Of a DNA stretch of 64,000 bases, positions 8,968 to 19,329 are shown piece after piece (positions within the stretch are counted from its first letter, which is position 1; each line of letters begins with the position of its first letter). The stretch is from assembly GCF_000169375.1 (NCBI RefSeq), contig NZ_AAXY01000001.1, positions 248,001-312,000 on the forward strand. The letters run 5' to 3'. The notes under the pieces are model-generated. The model was not told where the DNA came from and did not search any database. It saw only the letters and a program-made list of their open reading frames with translations. This stretch comes from Marinobacter sp. ELB17. Lineage in GTDB: Bacteria; Pseudomonadota; Gammaproteobacteria; Pseudomonadales; Oleiphilaceae. Both the position numbers and the translations under genes were made by a program.

Positions 8968-10356
8968 ATGCAGACGGCCAATCTTCTGCCCCTGGTTCTG
9001 GTTCTCGCCGTGGTTGCCTATGGCCTCGCTTATATGCGATCCCGGGCTGTGGCAGCGCCCCTTGGCGGCATCCGGAATCTCAAGGCTCTCCCTTTTTATT
9101 ACGCGGCGCGAGCAGCACTTTGGTGTGCTATCCCGGCATTGATTGTGCTAGCGGTCTGGGCCGGTTTTGAAGACAAGGTCATTCAGGGCATTGTGATTGC
9201 ATCGCTGCCCCCGGATACCTGGCCCGAGTCGGCCGGACAGGCAAGCCTGATTCTTTCTCAAATCAGCAACGTGGCAGCTGGCAGCCTCAACCCTGAGTTT
9301 TTGCCGGAGCATATTACCGGGGCGGCTTCATTGCTGGAAGCTATGCAAGACAAGAGCGGGAACTTTAAGGCCATCCTGGTTGTGTTGATTGCCGTGTTGG
9401 GAGCAACTTTTGCCTGGACCCGCGTAGCGCCCCACATAAACGCCAGAAAAAACGTGGAAACCACCCTGCGTCGAATCTTCTTTGTGTGTGCCGCCTTGGC
9501 CGTGTTGACCACCGCAGGCATCGTATTCTCGGTCTTTCTTGAAACCCTGCGTTTCTTCGACAGAGTGCCGATTACTGAGTTCCTGTTCGGGACCAGCTGG
9601 AGTCCTCAAACCGCTTTACGGATCGATCAGATAGGTTCCGAAGGCGCTTTCGGTGTTATTCCCCTATTTACCGGCACCCTGCTGATTTCTGCCATCGCTT
9701 TGCTGGTTGCAGTGCCCGTTGGCTTGCTGTCCGCCATCTATCTCTCAGAATATGCGAGCAAGCGTATGCGGTCGACGGTAAAGCCTGTGCTGGAGATGCT
9801 GGCGGGCATTCCGACCGTTGTTTACGGCTTTTTCGCTGCGTTGACCGTTGCCCCGTTTATCCGCGACCTTGCTGCAATAGTGGGCCTTGAAGCCTCTTCT
9901 CAGAGTGCCTTGGCCGCTGGCCTGGTGATGGGAATCATGATTGTGCCGTTCGTGTCATCGCTGTCAGATGATGTGATCAGTGCGGTACCTCAGACCATGC
10001 GCGATGGCTCGTTGGCTCTGGGTGCGACACAGTCGGAAACCATGAAGAAGGTGATTTTTCCGGCGGCCTTGCCGGGCATTATTGGCGGCATTCTGCTGGC
10101 GGCGTCCCGTGCCATCGGTGAAACCATGATTGTGGTCATGGCGGCAGGCCTAGCGGCCAACCTGACGGCCAATCCGCTGGACTCTGTAACCACCGTAACC
10201 GTGCAGATTGCGACACTGCTGGTGGGTGACCAGGAGTTCGACAGCGCCAAGACGCTTTCGGCCTTCGCTCTGGGCATGCTGCTGTTCATTGTCACGCTGC
10301 TGCTCAACGTACTCGCACTGAAAATCGTACGTAAATATAGGGAACAGTATGACTGA
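8968..10356 (+). CDS. pstC: Phosphate ABC transporter permease PstC (long form)
   Basis: 462 residues, against about 319 in E. coli. The extra length is N-terminal: one membrane helix at the start (LLPLVLVLAVVAYGL), then about 140 residues with two further helices before the conserved core. The core has the usual MetI-type permease fold with the coupling segment SLALGATQSETMKKVIFPAA and IGETMIVVMAAG. With PstA it forms the membrane channel through which PstB-driven transport takes phosphate into the cytosol. Its stop overlaps the pstA start by 8 bases, which suggests translational coupling. The long form is common in this group of bacteria rather than a fusion error. Confidence 0.92.
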   Translation: MQTANLLPLVLVLAVVAYGLAYMRSRAVAAPLGGIRNLKALPFYYAARAALWCAIPALIVLAVWAGFEDKVIQGIVIASLPPDTWPESAGQASLILSQISNVAAGSLNPEFLPEHITGAASLLEAMQDKSGNFKAILVVLIAVLGATFAWTRVAPHINARKNVETTLRRIFFVCAALAVLTTAGIVFSVFLETLRFFDRVPITEFLFGTSWSPQTALRIDQIGSEGAFGVIPLFTGTLLISAIALLVAVPVGLLSAIYLSEYASKRMRSTVKPVLEMLAGIPTVVYGFFAALTVAPFIRDLAAIVGLEASSQSALAAGLVMGIMIVPFVSSLSDDVISAVPQTMRDGSLALGATQSETMKKVIFPAALPGIIGGILLAASRAIGETMIVVMAAGLAANLTANPLDSVTTVTVQIATLLVGDQEFDSAKTLSAFALGMLLFIVTLLLNVLALKIVRKYREQYD

Positions 10357-11626
10357 TCAACGTTCTCAGGCGGAGATCGTCCGCAAATCACTGAAACGCC
10401 GGTACCGTACGGAACGTCGATTCCGGCTGTACGGAATTCTGGCGATTTTCATTGCACTCGCGTCCCTGTTTATCCTGTTCGCCGACATCATCAGCAAGGG
10501 ACATACAGGTTTCGTAAAGACCACCATCACCCTGGACGTGACTCTCGATTCCGGAATGATGTACCTGGATGACCCGACTGATTTAGATCAATGGTCTAGC
10601 GCGGATTTTAAGGCGCCGATTATCGCCGCCTTGCAGGCGCAGGTTCCTCAGGCAGCCAGCGCGGCTGAGAAGCGTGAGCTGGGCCGTTTTCTGGGTACCT
10701 TCGCAGACAGCGAAATCCGCGATTTACTGACAAAAAATCCGGAGCTTTTGAATACCACCCAAACCATTGAGTTTCCCACTCATGATCGGGTGTCGGTCTA
10801 CGTCAAGCATGCGGACAATCCGCAGTACAGCATCAAACTTTCCGAACAGCAGCAACTCTGGGTCGACGAGCTGTTGCAGAAAGGGATTATCGATACCAGC
10901 TTCAACGACGTGCTGTTCAGTCGAGGCGACTCCAGAGAGCCTGCCAACGCCGGTGTTCTTGGTGCGATTGTCGGTTCCTTATTGACCATGCTGGTGACCC
11001 TGGCCATTTCATTTCCCGTGGGAATTGCGGCGGCAGTCTATCTGGAAGAGTTCGCGCCCCAGAACAAGCTCACCGATTTTATCGAAGTGAATATCAATAA
11101 CCTGGCCGCGGTACCGTCTATCATCTTTGGTTTGCTAGGCTTGGCGGTATTCATAAACCTGTTCGGAATGCCCCGGTCGGTTCCTGTCGTCGGTGGTTTG
11201 GTGCTTGCGTTAATGACGCTTCCAACCATCATCATTTCCAGCCGTGCCGCCATCAAGAGTGTCCCGCCTTCAATACGGGAGGCGGCCGAGGGTGTTGGCG
11301 CCTCCAAGATGCAGGTGGTGCTTCACCATGTGGTGCCCCTGGCGATGCCCGGTATGCTGACCGGCTCCATCATCGGTATGGCTCAGGCTCTGGGCGAAAC
11401 CGCACCGCTGCTGCTGATTGGCATGGTGGCGTTTATCGTGGATGTACCTGACGGGCTTTTCAGTTCAGCCACCGTGCTGCCGGTACAGATTTATCTCTGG
11501 GCGAGCAGCTCCGAGCAAGGTTTTGTGGAGCTGGCATCTGCCGCTATCATGGTGCTGCTTACCTTCATGATCATTATGAACGCATTGGCGATCTGGCTGC
11601 GCAAGCGGCTTGAGCGTCGCTGGTAA
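10349..11626 (+). CDS. pstA: Phosphate ABC transporter permease PstA (long form)
   Basis: 425 residues, against about 296 in E. coli. After the first membrane helix ([20 protein letters not shown]) there is an extra, mostly soluble stretch of roughly 150 residues that is probably periplasmic. Then comes the canonical permease core with [26 protein letters not shown] and the coupling loop [20 protein letters not shown]. It is the partner of PstC in high-affinity phosphate uptake. The start overlaps the pstC end by 8 bases. A GGAG-type site for pstB overlaps its stop codon. Confidence 0.92.
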   Translation: MTDQRSQAEIVRKSLKRRYRTERRFRLYGILAIFIALASLFILFADIISKGHTGFVKTTITLDVTLDSGMMYLDDPTDLDQWSSADFKAPIIAALQAQVPQAASAAEKRELGRFLGTFADSEIRDLLTKNPELLNTTQTIEFPTHDRVSVYVKHADNPQYSIKLSEQQQLWVDELLQKGIIDTSFNDVLFSRGDSREPANAGVLGAIVGSLLTMLVTLAISFPVGIAAAVYLEEFAPQNKLTDFIEVNINNLAAVPSIIFGLLGLAVFINLFGMPRSVPVVGGLVLALMTLPTIIISSRAAIKSVPPSIREAAEGVGASKMQVVLHHVVPLAMPGMLTGSIIGMAQALGETAPLLLIGMVAFIVDVPDGLFSSATVLPVQIYLWASSSEQGFVELASAAIMVLLTFMIIMNALAIWLRKRLERRW

Positions 11627-11636
11627 GGAGAAGGAT

Positions 11637-12554
11637 ATGAACACGATGAGTCCGAGTATTTCCGCAGAAGCCGACATGCGAAGCAAGGGGGCAGCGGTTC
11701 CTGTGCCTGATGGCCGGCGCAAAGATACCCTGATGGAAGACAAGCCCGAAGATACTGTGATTGAAGAAGGTAAGACGGTTGGAAAGCCATTTACCGCCGA
11801 CCCTAAATTCAAGCTGCGTAATGTGGACGTTTCCTACGGCGCAGACCGGGCGATCAAAAATATCAGCCTGGATATTGGCCGAAACGAGGTTATTGCTTTC
11901 ATCGGTCCTTCTGGTTGCGGTAAATCAACCTTTTTGCGATGCCTGAATCGCATGAATGACAGCATCGATATTTGCCGCGTCAAAGGCTCCCTTGAGCTGG
12001 ACGAGCAGAACATCTATGACTCCAAGCGGGACGTGGTTGAACTGAGGGCCAGGGTAGGCATGGTGTTCCAAAAGCCGAATCCCTTTCCAAAATCGATCTA
12101 CGACAATGTAGCCTATGGGCCCCGAATTCACGGGCTGGCAAATCGCAAGTCCGAGCTTGACGACATTGTCGAAAACAGCCTTCGCAAGGCGGGCTTGTGG
12201 AACGAGGCTAAAGACCGTCTGGACGCCATGGCAACCGGTATGTCCGGCGGCCAGCAGCAGCGGCTGTGTATTGCCCGCGCCATTGCCGTCAGTCCGGAAG
12301 TGATCCTGATGGACGAGCCCTGCTCGGCCCTTGACCCGATTGCAACGGCACGGGTGGAAGAACTGATCGCCGAGATGTCCGAAAGCTACACCATCGTCAT
12401 TGTGACTCACTCCATGCAACAGGCGGCTCGGGTTTCCAATCGCACCGCTTATTTCCACATGGGTCACCTTGTTGAAGTGAATGAAACCGACACGGTGTTT
12501 ACCTCGCCCCAGCACCCGCTGACCGAATCCTATATTACCGGCCGTTTCGGCTAA
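11637..12554 (+). CDS. pstB: Phosphate ABC transporter ATP-binding protein PstB
   Basis: 305 residues from ATG at 11637, preceded by AAGGAGAAGG. An upstream in-frame start at 11610 lies inside pstA and is less likely. It is longer than E. coli PstB (257) because of about 45 polar N-terminal residues before the ATPase begins at [16 protein letters not shown]. Walker A is GPSGCGKST (about residue 89), the ABC signature is MSGGQQQRL, and Walker B is [16 protein letters not shown] with a following H-loop ([13 protein letters not shown]). It powers PstCA and also takes part in phosphate signalling to PhoR through PhoU. Confidence 0.95.
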   Translation: MNTMSPSISAEADMRSKGAAVPVPDGRRKDTLMEDKPEDTVIEEGKTVGKPFTADPKFKLRNVDVSYGADRAIKNISLDIGRNEVIAFIGPSGCGKSTFLRCLNRMNDSIDICRVKGSLELDEQNIYDSKRDVVELRARVGMVFQKPNPFPKSIYDNVAYGPRIHGLANRKSELDDIVENSLRKAGLWNEAKDRLDAMATGMSGGQQQRLCIARAIAVSPEVILMDEPCSALDPIATARVEELIAEMSESYTIVIVTHSMQQAARVSNRTAYFHMGHLVEVNETDTVFTSPQHPLTESYITGRFG

Positions 12555-12598
12555 GCCTGCCTGTGCCGGTAAGGCCAGATTATTTACGGAGCAATACA

Positions 12599-13321
12599 AT
12601 GCCGAATAACAAAGACCAGGTGTATGGCGATCACATCTCCCAGCGTTTCAACAATGAGCTGCTGGAACTGAAAACCCGTTTTCTGGAAATGGGCGGGCTG
12701 GTGGAAGCGCAGATTGGCAGTGCCGTGCAGGCGCTGACCGCCAATGACAGCGTTCTTGCGGAACAAGTGAGCGCGGGAGACCGTGGCGTTGACCAGATGG
12801 AAATTGGCATCGATGAAGAGGCCATACTCATTATCGCCCGGCGTCAGCCCGCGGCGCGGGATCTGAGACTGGTGATTGCGGTCATTAAAATGGTGGTTGA
12901 CCTGGAACGGGTGGGCGACGAAGCCAAAAAAATCGCCAAACTGGCGCTGAAGCTGGAGGCAGAGGGCCAGACATCACTGGGCTACGTGGAAGTCCGCCAC
13001 ATTGGCAGCCATGTGCAAGCCATGCTGCACGATTCCCTGGACGCCTTTGCGCGGCTGGACGCCGAACAGGCGCTGCGAGTGATGAAAGAAGACAAACGGG
13101 TGGATGAAGAGTATCAGGCTGCGGCGCGCACCCTTCTGACCCATATGATGGAAGACACCCGCAACATCTCCCGCTGCATGTCGATCATGTGGGTACTGCG
13201 GGCTCTGGAACGGGTAGGCGACCACGCCTGTAACATTGCTGAAAACGTGATTTTCATGGTTAAGGGTGAGGATGTACGCCATACGCCGATGGAAGAGACG
13301 GAGCGGGTAGTGGGGCGGTAG
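12599..13321 (+). CDS. phoU: Phosphate signalling regulator PhoU
   Basis: 240 residues from ATG at 12599, chosen over an in-frame start at 12563 because ACGGAG lies just before it and the family begins near here. Two PhoU three-helix repeats are visible, each with the metal-binding E/DxxxD pattern: VVDLERVGDEAKKIAKLA and LRALERVGDHACNIAENV. PhoU damps PhoR activity when phosphate is plentiful and restrains Pst uptake. It is the last gene of the pst operon; phoB and phoR are about 35 kb away. Confidence 0.95.
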   Translation: MPNNKDQVYGDHISQRFNNELLELKTRFLEMGGLVEAQIGSAVQALTANDSVLAEQVSAGDRGVDQMEIGIDEEAILIIARRQPAARDLRLVIAVIKMVVDLERVGDEAKKIAKLALKLEAEGQTSLGYVEVRHIGSHVQAMLHDSLDAFARLDAEQALRVMKEDKRVDEEYQAAARTLLTHMMEDTRNISRCMSIMWVLRALERVGDHACNIAENVIFMVKGEDVRHTPMEETERVVGR

Positions 13322-13673
13322 GGTAAAGTTTAGCGTTAAGCCGAGATTCGTGTTGATGCCTTGCCTGCTTGGCGTTGAAGGGCGCTGGTTTAATTGACGT
13401 CTGCGGCCGTTGTTTCCGATCTACCTGTTCGGCAGCTACACCCTTTTATTACAACAGAGATGTATTAAAAGGGTGTGATGGTTGGTTTCCAAGTCAGAAG
13501 GTTGTAACTTCTTCAGTGGCGTAGCCGTCGACGTCATTAATTGGTATTTCTGACTGTCTTGTCACAGGCCGTACCTTGGACTTAGAGCACGATAGGGGGA
13601 TTTCACTGGTTTTCGTCTAGGCCGGAGCAGAGATAAGAGTGCCGACATTCGGAAAGCATGAGGAGGGAAGCTT
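13322..13673. other. Gene-free gap between phoU and cas3
   Basis: 352 bases without a convincing gene. It holds the large palindrome at 13438-13476. A GAGGAGGG Shine-Dalgarno for cas3 lies at 13660-13667. I could not pick a confident -35/-10 pair for the cas operon, which must nevertheless start here. The first 100 bases carry no clear phoU terminator. Confidence 0.6.
13438..13476. repeat. 16-bp inverted repeat upstream of the cas operon
   Basis: The left arm ACACCCTTTTATTACA (13438-13453) and right arm TGTATTAAAAGGGTGT (13461-13476) pair at 15 of 16 positions around a 7-base loop. The outer 11 pairs are perfect. Neither side has a T run, so it is a poor terminator. It lies about 200 bases before the cas3 start and could be an operator; that is a guess. 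Confidence 0.8.
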
Positions 13674-15962
13674 GTGACTGAACAAGTTAACTATATCGCT
13701 CACGTTAAACAAGATTCTAAAGGGAGCTGGTCCGAGCCCCACCTGCTTCATGAACACCTCGAAAAAGTGGCGGAACTAAGCGCGCGCTTCGCCGAAAAGT
13801 GCCAGTCAGAAGGTTGGGGTTTTGCTGCGGGGCTTTGGCACGATCTGGGCAAGTACCGGTCCGGCTTTCAAATGTACATCCGTGATGCATCCGGCTTTGA
13901 GCGTGAGAACGCACATGTGGAACAAGGAGCGCACTCTCCCAGGGTTACGCATTCCACAGCTGGCGCCGTTCACGCAATTAATCAGTGGCCGTCTATTCCA
14001 GGTTACATTCTGGCTTATCTCATTAGTGGACATCACGCTGGACTACCAGATTGGTCCGGAGGTCGGGGGTCTTTGGAGCACCGGCTTGCTGAAGCAACAA
14101 AAGAATACCAAGAGTCTCTTGCCGCTGGGGTCCCAGAACAACTGTTAACGGCAGCGCAGCCCGCTGTTCCAGATGTGGCGCGCAGCCTGAAATCTATTGC
14201 TCTCTGGATGCGCATCCTGTTTTCAAGCCTTGTTGACGCCGACTTTCTGGATACAGAAAGTTATATGTCTCCTGAAAAGGTTGGCAAAAGAAACCAATAC
14301 CCGCAGTTAGATGAACTTCATAGTCTGTTTTTCGAAAAAATGAGCACGCTTCAGAAAAACGCCGAGCAAACGCCTCTGAACGTCATTCGGAAATCGATTT
14401 TTGAAGCATGCCACCGTGAAGCCTATGAAGCCCCTGGTATTTTTAGCCTCACCGTGCCGACAGGCGGCGGTAAAACGCTGGCCAGTTTGGGGTTTGCCCT
14501 CGAGCATGCAAAGCAGCATGGCAAGTCCCGAATCGTCTATGCCATTCCCTTTACTAGCATCATCGAACAAAACGCAGACGTATTCCGGGGGTTTCTTGGG
14601 GACACCGCGGTGTTGGAACACCATAGCAGCCTGGATATTGATCAGCGTGCTGAAAACGCCGGCTCCAGACTGGCAGCTGAAAACTGGGATGCGCCTCTTA
14701 TTGTGACAACCAATGTCCAGCTGTTTGAGTCACTGTTTGCATCCCGCACAAGCCGTTGTCGAAAGCTGCATAACCTGGTTAACAGCATCATCATTCTGGA
14801 CGAAGCACAGCAGGTTCCCCGGGATTTTCATGCACCGATTACGCAAGCCATGCAACAGATGAGCGATCATTTCGGCGTGACCTGGGTTCTCTGTACTGCG
14901 ACCCAACCTGAACTGGGCCAACAAACGGATGCCTTTGACCGAACCCTCCACGAAGGTTTGAGCAACATAAGCGAAATTATTCCTGACCCAATTGGCCTGG
15001 CCCAGAATCTAAAGCGAGTCGAGATTGAACTTCCGCAAAATGTTGACCAACCTACAACGTGGGAAAGCCTTGCATGGCAGGTCGCCAATGAAGCCTGCGC
15101 TCTGGTTATTGTTAACAAACGCCAAGATGCTAAAACAGTCTACGAACTTTTGCCGGATGATGGGGATACCTATCATCTATCGGCCAATATGTGTGCGGAA
15201 CATCGCTCTGTGGCACTCAAGGAGATTCGTCAGAAACTGATAGCAAGGCGTAATGGTGATACAACGCCTCTACGGGTGATCAGCACCCAGCTGATTGAGG
15301 CGGGTGTCGATGTTGATTTTCCAGTTGTCTTTCGCGCAATGGCTGGCCTGGATTCGATAGCCCAGGCTGCCGGGCGCTGTAACCGCGAGGGCAAAATGCC
15401 CCAACCCGGCAGGGTGGTTGTGTTTCAGCCTGAAACCTTACCGCCGCCAGGTTTTCTGCGCCAGGCGGCCCAAACGACTCTGGAACTGCTCAAGAGCGGC
15501 CAACTCGACGACCCCTTCAGCCCTGCGGCTATGCAGGCATTTTTCACCAAATTGAATTACCTGGGCAACCGGGATGCTCACGGAATTTGCGAGTTACTGC
15601 ACGCAAAGACTTCGCCGGACGCGCCTTTAGAGATTCAATTCAGGGAGGCCGCCAAAAAATTCCGACTGATTGACGACGTCGGTATCGGCGTTGTGGTGCC
15701 TTTCTGCCCGGAAGGGCATGAAGAAAGCCCGGTACATATTTGGTTGGCCGCACTGGAGAAAGACTCTTCACAAAAATGGGCCCATCGGAAACTCCAGCGC
15801 TACAGCGTCACTCTGCCAGAAAGACTCGCTAAGCAACTTCATTCTGCCGGCGCTTTGTACGAACGTGCTGGCAAATTTGTTATTGAAACCAGCAATTACC
15901 ACCCGGTTTGGGGCATGCAGCCACCTGGCAATCTACTGTCTGCGGCGGGTAGTGTGATTTAG
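13674..15962 (+). CDS. cas3: CRISPR-associated helicase/nuclease Cas3 (type I-C, HD domain fused)
   Basis: 762 residues from GTG at 13674, which follows GAGGAGGG. Cas3 is recruited by target-bound Cascade and unwinds and degrades the invading DNA. The N-terminal HD nuclease has HLLHEHLEKV, LWHDLGKY (His-Asp at about 56-57), HSTAGAVHAI and ISGHHAGLPD. The superfamily 2 helicase follows, with Walker A VPTGGGKTLASLGFA (about 262), LDEAQQVP (DExH-type box, about 375), STQLIEAGVDVDFP (about 536) and QAAGRCNREG (motif VI, about 563). All catalytic motifs are present, so it appears functional. It is the first gene of the operon, with cas5c starting 8 bases after its stop. Confidence 0.96.
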   Translation: MTEQVNYIAHVKQDSKGSWSEPHLLHEHLEKVAELSARFAEKCQSEGWGFAAGLWHDLGKYRSGFQMYIRDASGFERENAHVEQGAHSPRVTHSTAGAVHAINQWPSIPGYILAYLISGHHAGLPDWSGGRGSLEHRLAEATKEYQESLAAGVPEQLLTAAQPAVPDVARSLKSIALWMRILFSSLVDADFLDTESYMSPEKVGKRNQYPQLDELHSLFFEKMSTLQKNAEQTPLNVIRKSIFEACHREAYEAPGIFSLTVPTGGGKTLASLGFALEHAKQHGKSRIVYAIPFTSIIEQNADVFRGFLGDTAVLEHHSSLDIDQRAENAGSRLAAENWDAPLIVTTNVQLFESLFASRTSRCRKLHNLVNSIIILDEAQQVPRDFHAPITQAMQQMSDHFGVTWVLCTATQPELGQQTDAFDRTLHEGLSNISEIIPDPIGLAQNLKRVEIELPQNVDQPTTWESLAWQVANEACALVIVNKRQDAKTVYELLPDDGDTYHLSANMCAEHRSVALKEIRQKLIARRNGDTTPLRVISTQLIEAGVDVDFPVVFRAMAGLDSIAQAAGRCNREGKMPQPGRVVVFQPETLPPPGFLRQAAQTTLELLKSGQLDDPFSPAAMQAFFTKLNYLGNRDAHGICELLHAKTSPDAPLEIQFREAAKKFRLIDDVGIGVVVPFCPEGHEESPVHIWLAALEKDSSQKWAHRKLQRYSVTLPERLAKQLHSAGALYERAGKFVIETSNYHPVWGMQPPGNLLSAAGSVI

Positions 15963-15970
15963 GAGAAAAT

Positions 15971-16633
15971 ATGGGATTTTGTCTGGAAATCAGTGGTGAG
16001 TTCGCGTGTTTTACACGGCCCGAAATGAAAGTTGAGCGGGTCAGTTACGACGTGATTACACCCTCCGCTGCACGAGCGATCTTTGAAGCCATTCTCTGGA
16101 AACCTGCAATTCAATGGCATATCACTCGGATTGAAGTGCTTAACCCTATCAAGTGGATGAACCTCAGGCGCAACGAGGTTGAGTCGATTATTTCCGCTCG
16201 TACCGCGCAGACAGCGATGAAAAATGGCTCTGGGCATCTCGGCATTTATGTCGATGAAGAGCGACAACAAAGAGCCAGCCTGCTCTTAAAAGATGTCCGC
16301 TACAGGCTACATGGCGAATTCACTATGACGGAAAAAGCGGGTCCGCAAGACTCAGCGGCAAAATTTGCGGATATGTTTCGGCGACGCGCGGAGAAAGGTC
16401 AATGTTTTAATCAACCGTATCTGGGATGCCGTGAGTTTACCTGTGATTTCGCATTAGTAGATGGCGACACCGCTAACCCTGATCCAATTAATGACACCCG
16501 CGATTTGGGATTTATGCTCTACGATCTGGATTATTCGAATCCAGCGTCGCCGACGCCTCTTTTCTTTCGAGCCCACATTGAAAACGGCAGTCTGGACGTG
16601 CCTGCTCGACACAGCCCGGAGGTGCGCGGATGA
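15971..16633 (+). CDS. cas5c: Type I-C Cascade subunit and pre-crRNA nuclease Cas5c
   Basis: 220 residues, typical for Cas5c (Cas5d). Type I-C systems lack Cas6; Cas5c cuts the repeat in the precursor CRISPR RNA and stays at the 5' end of the guide complex. Visible family features are the RAMP start GFCLEISGEFACFTRPEMK, then SYDVITPSAARAIFEAILWK, IEVLNPIKWMNLRRNEVES and REFTCDFALVD. A GGAG site overlaps the cas3 stop. Its stop overlaps the cas8c start in an ATGA junction (16630-16633). No cas6 is present nearby, as expected. Confidence 0.94.
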   Translation: MGFCLEISGEFACFTRPEMKVERVSYDVITPSAARAIFEAILWKPAIQWHITRIEVLNPIKWMNLRRNEVESIISARTAQTAMKNGSGHLGIYVDEERQQRASLLLKDVRYRLHGEFTMTEKAGPQDSAAKFADMFRRRAEKGQCFNQPYLGCREFTCDFALVDGDTANPDPINDTRDLGFMLYDLDYSNPASPTPLFFRAHIENGSLDVPARHSPEVRG

Positions 16634-18417
16634 TTCTGCAAGCTCTGTGCGAATATTACGATCGCAAAAAAATATCTGACAACCCGTTGCCTCAAGTTGG
16701 CTTTGAAGAAAAAGAAATCTCGTTTGTTATTGTTTTGGACTTGGACGGTCGCTTCGTTTTGCTCAGAGATACGCGGGAAATTCAGAGCAAGGGAAAGCCG
16801 CTTGCAAAAAGTTTCATTGTTCCTCAGGGCCCAAAACGAATGGGAGGGAAGGCTTACGAAACCGCATATTGCCTCTGGGATCATTACGGCTATGTGCTGA
16901 ATCAGCCAAAAGTCGCTCGACCAGACAGTAATCCCAGCGCTAAAGAAATCGATATGGCGGCTAAGCAACATAAAGCGTTTGTTGAGCTGGTTGGCCAGCT
17001 ACATAACGAAATACCGAACGACGACGGTGTAAAGGCCGTACATGCGTTCTTGGCAAGCGAAACCGAGAAGGAAAAAGTTAAAGCATCGCCTGAATTTCAG
17101 GAGTGTTTGAAAATACCCGGCTGTAATCTGACATTTCAACTGGCGATAGAAAACCACCTGATATGCCAGTCGTCTAAGGTACAGTATTGGATTCGCGAAC
17201 AGCCATTAGGCATTGATAATCAGCCTGGTATTTGCTTGGTAACAGGCGAGAAAACCAATATTGCCCGCCTGCACCCTTCCGTCAAAGGTGTATGGGGTGC
17301 GCAAATGGCCGGCGCGAATATTGTTTCGTTCAATATTGACTCGTTCAATTCCCGGGGTAAAGAAAAGGGCAACAACGCACCCGTTGGCGAAGAAGCAGCC
17401 GTCAAATACACAACGGCTTTGAATCAGCTACTGCGCACGGCCAGTCCTACGCGGTTACAACTGAACGAAACATCTATGGTTTGGTGGTCTTCCGGTAAAA
17501 ATGCGTTGGAAGCCGATATGTCATCGTTTTTCAATGATGCGCCGAAAGATGATCCAGAGCGCGGTACCAGAGCCGTTAAACAACTTTTCGAAAGTCTTCA
17601 CAGTGGCGCTGTAAATAAGTCAGAGGGTAGCGAGCGTTTTTACTTGCTCGGCTTGTCTCCCAATGCTGCTCGCATTTCCATCCGCTTCTGGCAGGTGGGT
17701 ACTGTTGCCGAATTTAGTGAGCGCTTAGGGCAGTGGTTCAAAGATATTGAGATCATCTCCAGAAATTTCGAGTACCCGCCTTTAAAGCCGCTACTGCGCT
17801 CTACCGCATTGCTGGGCAAAGACGAAAATCTTCCGCCACACCTGATTGGAGAAACCGTTCGCGCCATATTAATGGGGTTACCTTTGCCTGCAAGCCTGCT
17901 TCAAGCGGTTATTAAACGCATCAAAGCCGAGCAGGGGTATATAACCTTCCACCGCGCGAGCCTCATCAAAGGCTATCTCAACCGTTTATACCGTTACCGG
18001 CAGTCGAGCAACAAGGAAATTACTATGGCTTACAACTCTGAAGAAAAACGGATTGGCTATAGGCTGGGGTGTCTGTTTGCGATTTTGGAAAAACTGCAAA
18101 ACGACGCTAACCCTGGCCTCAACGCGACAATTAGGGATCGTTATTACAGCAGTGCCAGTTGCACCCCAAGAGCAGTGTTTGGCACGCTAATGCGGCTCCA
18201 CGCCCACCACCTGAAAAAGTTACCTCACCACGGACAACGGGTGAATATGGAAAAACGAATTGCTGCGGTTATGGCCGACATCAATGAGTTTCCCGCTCAC
18301 TTGCCGCTGGAAGATCAGGGCCTGTTTGCTATCGGCTACTACCATCAGCGCCAGGAACTGTTTACAAAAAAAGGCACGGAAACAAGCAAAGTACAAACCG
18401 AAGGAGCTGAAGCATGA
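16630..18417 (+). CDS. cas8c: Type I-C Cascade large subunit Cas8c (Csd1)
   Basis: 595 residues, the usual size. Cas8c recognises the PAM and helps open target DNA, then recruits Cas3. Family segments include [19 protein letters not shown], the region [20 protein letters not shown] and the C-terminal helical part. It begins [14 protein letters not shown], as Csd1 proteins do. The start overlaps cas5c by ATGA, and the end overlaps cas7c by ATGA (18414-18417), so translation is coupled. The 3' part carries an internal start for Cas11c, given as a separate entry. No frameshift or stop is seen. Confidence 0.95.
   Translation: MILQALCEYYDRKKISDNPLPQVGFEEKEISFVIVLDLDGRFVLLRDTREIQSKGKPLAKSFIVPQGPKRMGGKAYETAYCLWDHYGYVLNQPKVARPDSNPSAKEIDMAAKQHKAFVELVGQLHNEIPNDDGVKAVHAFLASETEKEKVKASPEFQECLKIPGCNLTFQLAIENHLICQSSKVQYWIREQPLGIDNQPGICLVTGEKTNIARLHPSVKGVWGAQMAGANIVSFNIDSFNSRGKEKGNNAPVGEEAAVKYTTALNQLLRTASPTRLQLNETSMVWWSSGKNALEADMSSFFNDAPKDDPERGTRAVKQLFESLHSGAVNKSEGSERFYLLGLSPNAARISIRFWQVGTVAEFSERLGQWFKDIEIISRNFEYPPLKPLLRSTALLGKDENLPPHLIGETVRAILMGLPLPASLLQAVIKRIKAEQGYITFHRASLIKGYLNRLYRYRQSSNKEITMAYNSEEKRIGYRLGCLFAILEKLQNDANPGLNATIRDRYYSSASCTPRAVFGTLMRLHAHHLKKLPHHGQRVNMEKRIAAVMADINEFPAHLPLEDQGLFAIGYYHQRQELFTKKGTETSKVQTEGAEA
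18025..18417 (+). CDS. cas11c: Internal cas11c (Cascade small subunit) translated from within cas8c
   Basis: An in-frame ATG at 18025 (codon 466 of cas8c) is preceded at 7 bases by AAGGA (18013-18017), a good internal ribosome site. Starting there gives a 130-residue, mainly helical protein beginning [20 protein letters not shown]. In studied type I-C systems the Cascade small subunit is made from just such an internal start at the same place in cas8c. Size and position match, so this is a well-supported prediction, though not demonstrated here. Confidence 0.75.
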   Translation: MAYNSEEKRIGYRLGCLFAILEKLQNDANPGLNATIRDRYYSSASCTPRAVFGTLMRLHAHHLKKLPHHGQRVNMEKRIAAVMADINEFPAHLPLEDQGLFAIGYYHQRQELFTKKGTETSKVQTEGAEA

Positions 18418-19286
18418 GCCTGAATAACCGTTATGAGTTTGTTTTTCTGTTTGACGTTAAAGACGGTAACCCGAACGGTGATCCCGATGCAGGCAACCTG
18501 CCGAGGATCGATGCTGAAACGGGTCAGGGGCTGGTTACGGACGTGTGCCTTAAACGTAAAATACGCAATTATGTGGGCATGGTAAAAGAAGAAACTCCAC
18601 CGTTTGAAATCTATATCAAAGAGAAGGCGGTTTTGAACCGCAGCAATTTGCGTGCGTATGAGGCGCTCGAGCTTAAGCACGAGTCAAAGAAGCTGCCCAA
18701 GAAGGAAGAAGATGCAAAGCGAATAACCCAGTGGATGTGCCAGAACTTTTTTGACATTCGCACCTTTGGCGCCGTTATGTCGACTGAGGTGAATACTGGT
18801 CAGGTTCGCGGCCCGATTCAAATGAATTTTGCCAGAAGTATTGATCCCGTCGTCAGCGCGGAGCACAGCATTACCCGCATGGCCGTCACGACTGAAAAAG
18901 AGGCGGAACAACAAGGCGGTGACAACCGCACAATGGGTCGTAAGTTTACGATTCCCTACGGCCTTTACCGTTGCCATGGTTATGTTTCTGCCAACTTGGC
19001 TGGGCAGACAGGCTTCAGCGAAGAAGACCTGGAGCTGTTTTGGGATGCGTTGATTAATATGCTGGACCATGACCGATCAGCCAGTCGTGGTGAAATGTCG
19101 CCCTGCGCCCTTTACGTGTTCAAGCACGAATCCGCGCTTGGTAATGCCCCTGCCAGAAAGCTGTTTGAACTGATAGAAATCCACAAAGTTTCTGATGGTC
19201 CGGCGCGGGATTTCAGAGATTATGAGGTCACTGTTCACCGCGATAGACTTCCAAAAGGTATTGAACTGACGGCGCTTCTGGACTGA
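18414..19286 (+). CDS. cas7c: Type I-C Cascade backbone subunit Cas7c (Csd2)
   Basis: 290 residues, normal for Csd2. Several copies form the backbone along the guide RNA. Signatures are [20 protein letters not shown] near the N-terminus, [20 protein letters not shown] and [15 protein letters not shown], all characteristic of Cas7 of types I-B and I-C. The start overlaps cas8c. Downstream the operon pattern changes: instead of joining cas4 directly, a 43-base gap leads to a toxin-antitoxin pair. The repeat-like AACAC...GTGTT (19290-19310) lies in that gap. Confidence 0.95.
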   Translation: MSLNNRYEFVFLFDVKDGNPNGDPDAGNLPRIDAETGQGLVTDVCLKRKIRNYVGMVKEETPPFEIYIKEKAVLNRSNLRAYEALELKHESKKLPKKEEDAKRITQWMCQNFFDIRTFGAVMSTEVNTGQVRGPIQMNFARSIDPVVSAEHSITRMAVTTEKEAEQQGGDNRTMGRKFTIPYGLYRCHGYVSANLAGQTGFSEEDLELFWDALINMLDHDRSASRGEMSPCALYVFKHESALGNAPARKLFELIEIHKVSDGPARDFRDYEVTVHRDRLPKGIELTALLD

Positions 19287-19329
19287 GCCAACACCTTGCA
19301 TTTTAGTGTTAGAGGGAGTTTGATCAGGG

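Noticed and set aside
19290..19310. AACAC...GTGTT inverted repeat before the DUF4258 gene as an antitoxin operator
   Set aside because: Only 5-bp arms, and the zinc-finger antitoxin has no DNA-binding domain; too weak to call.
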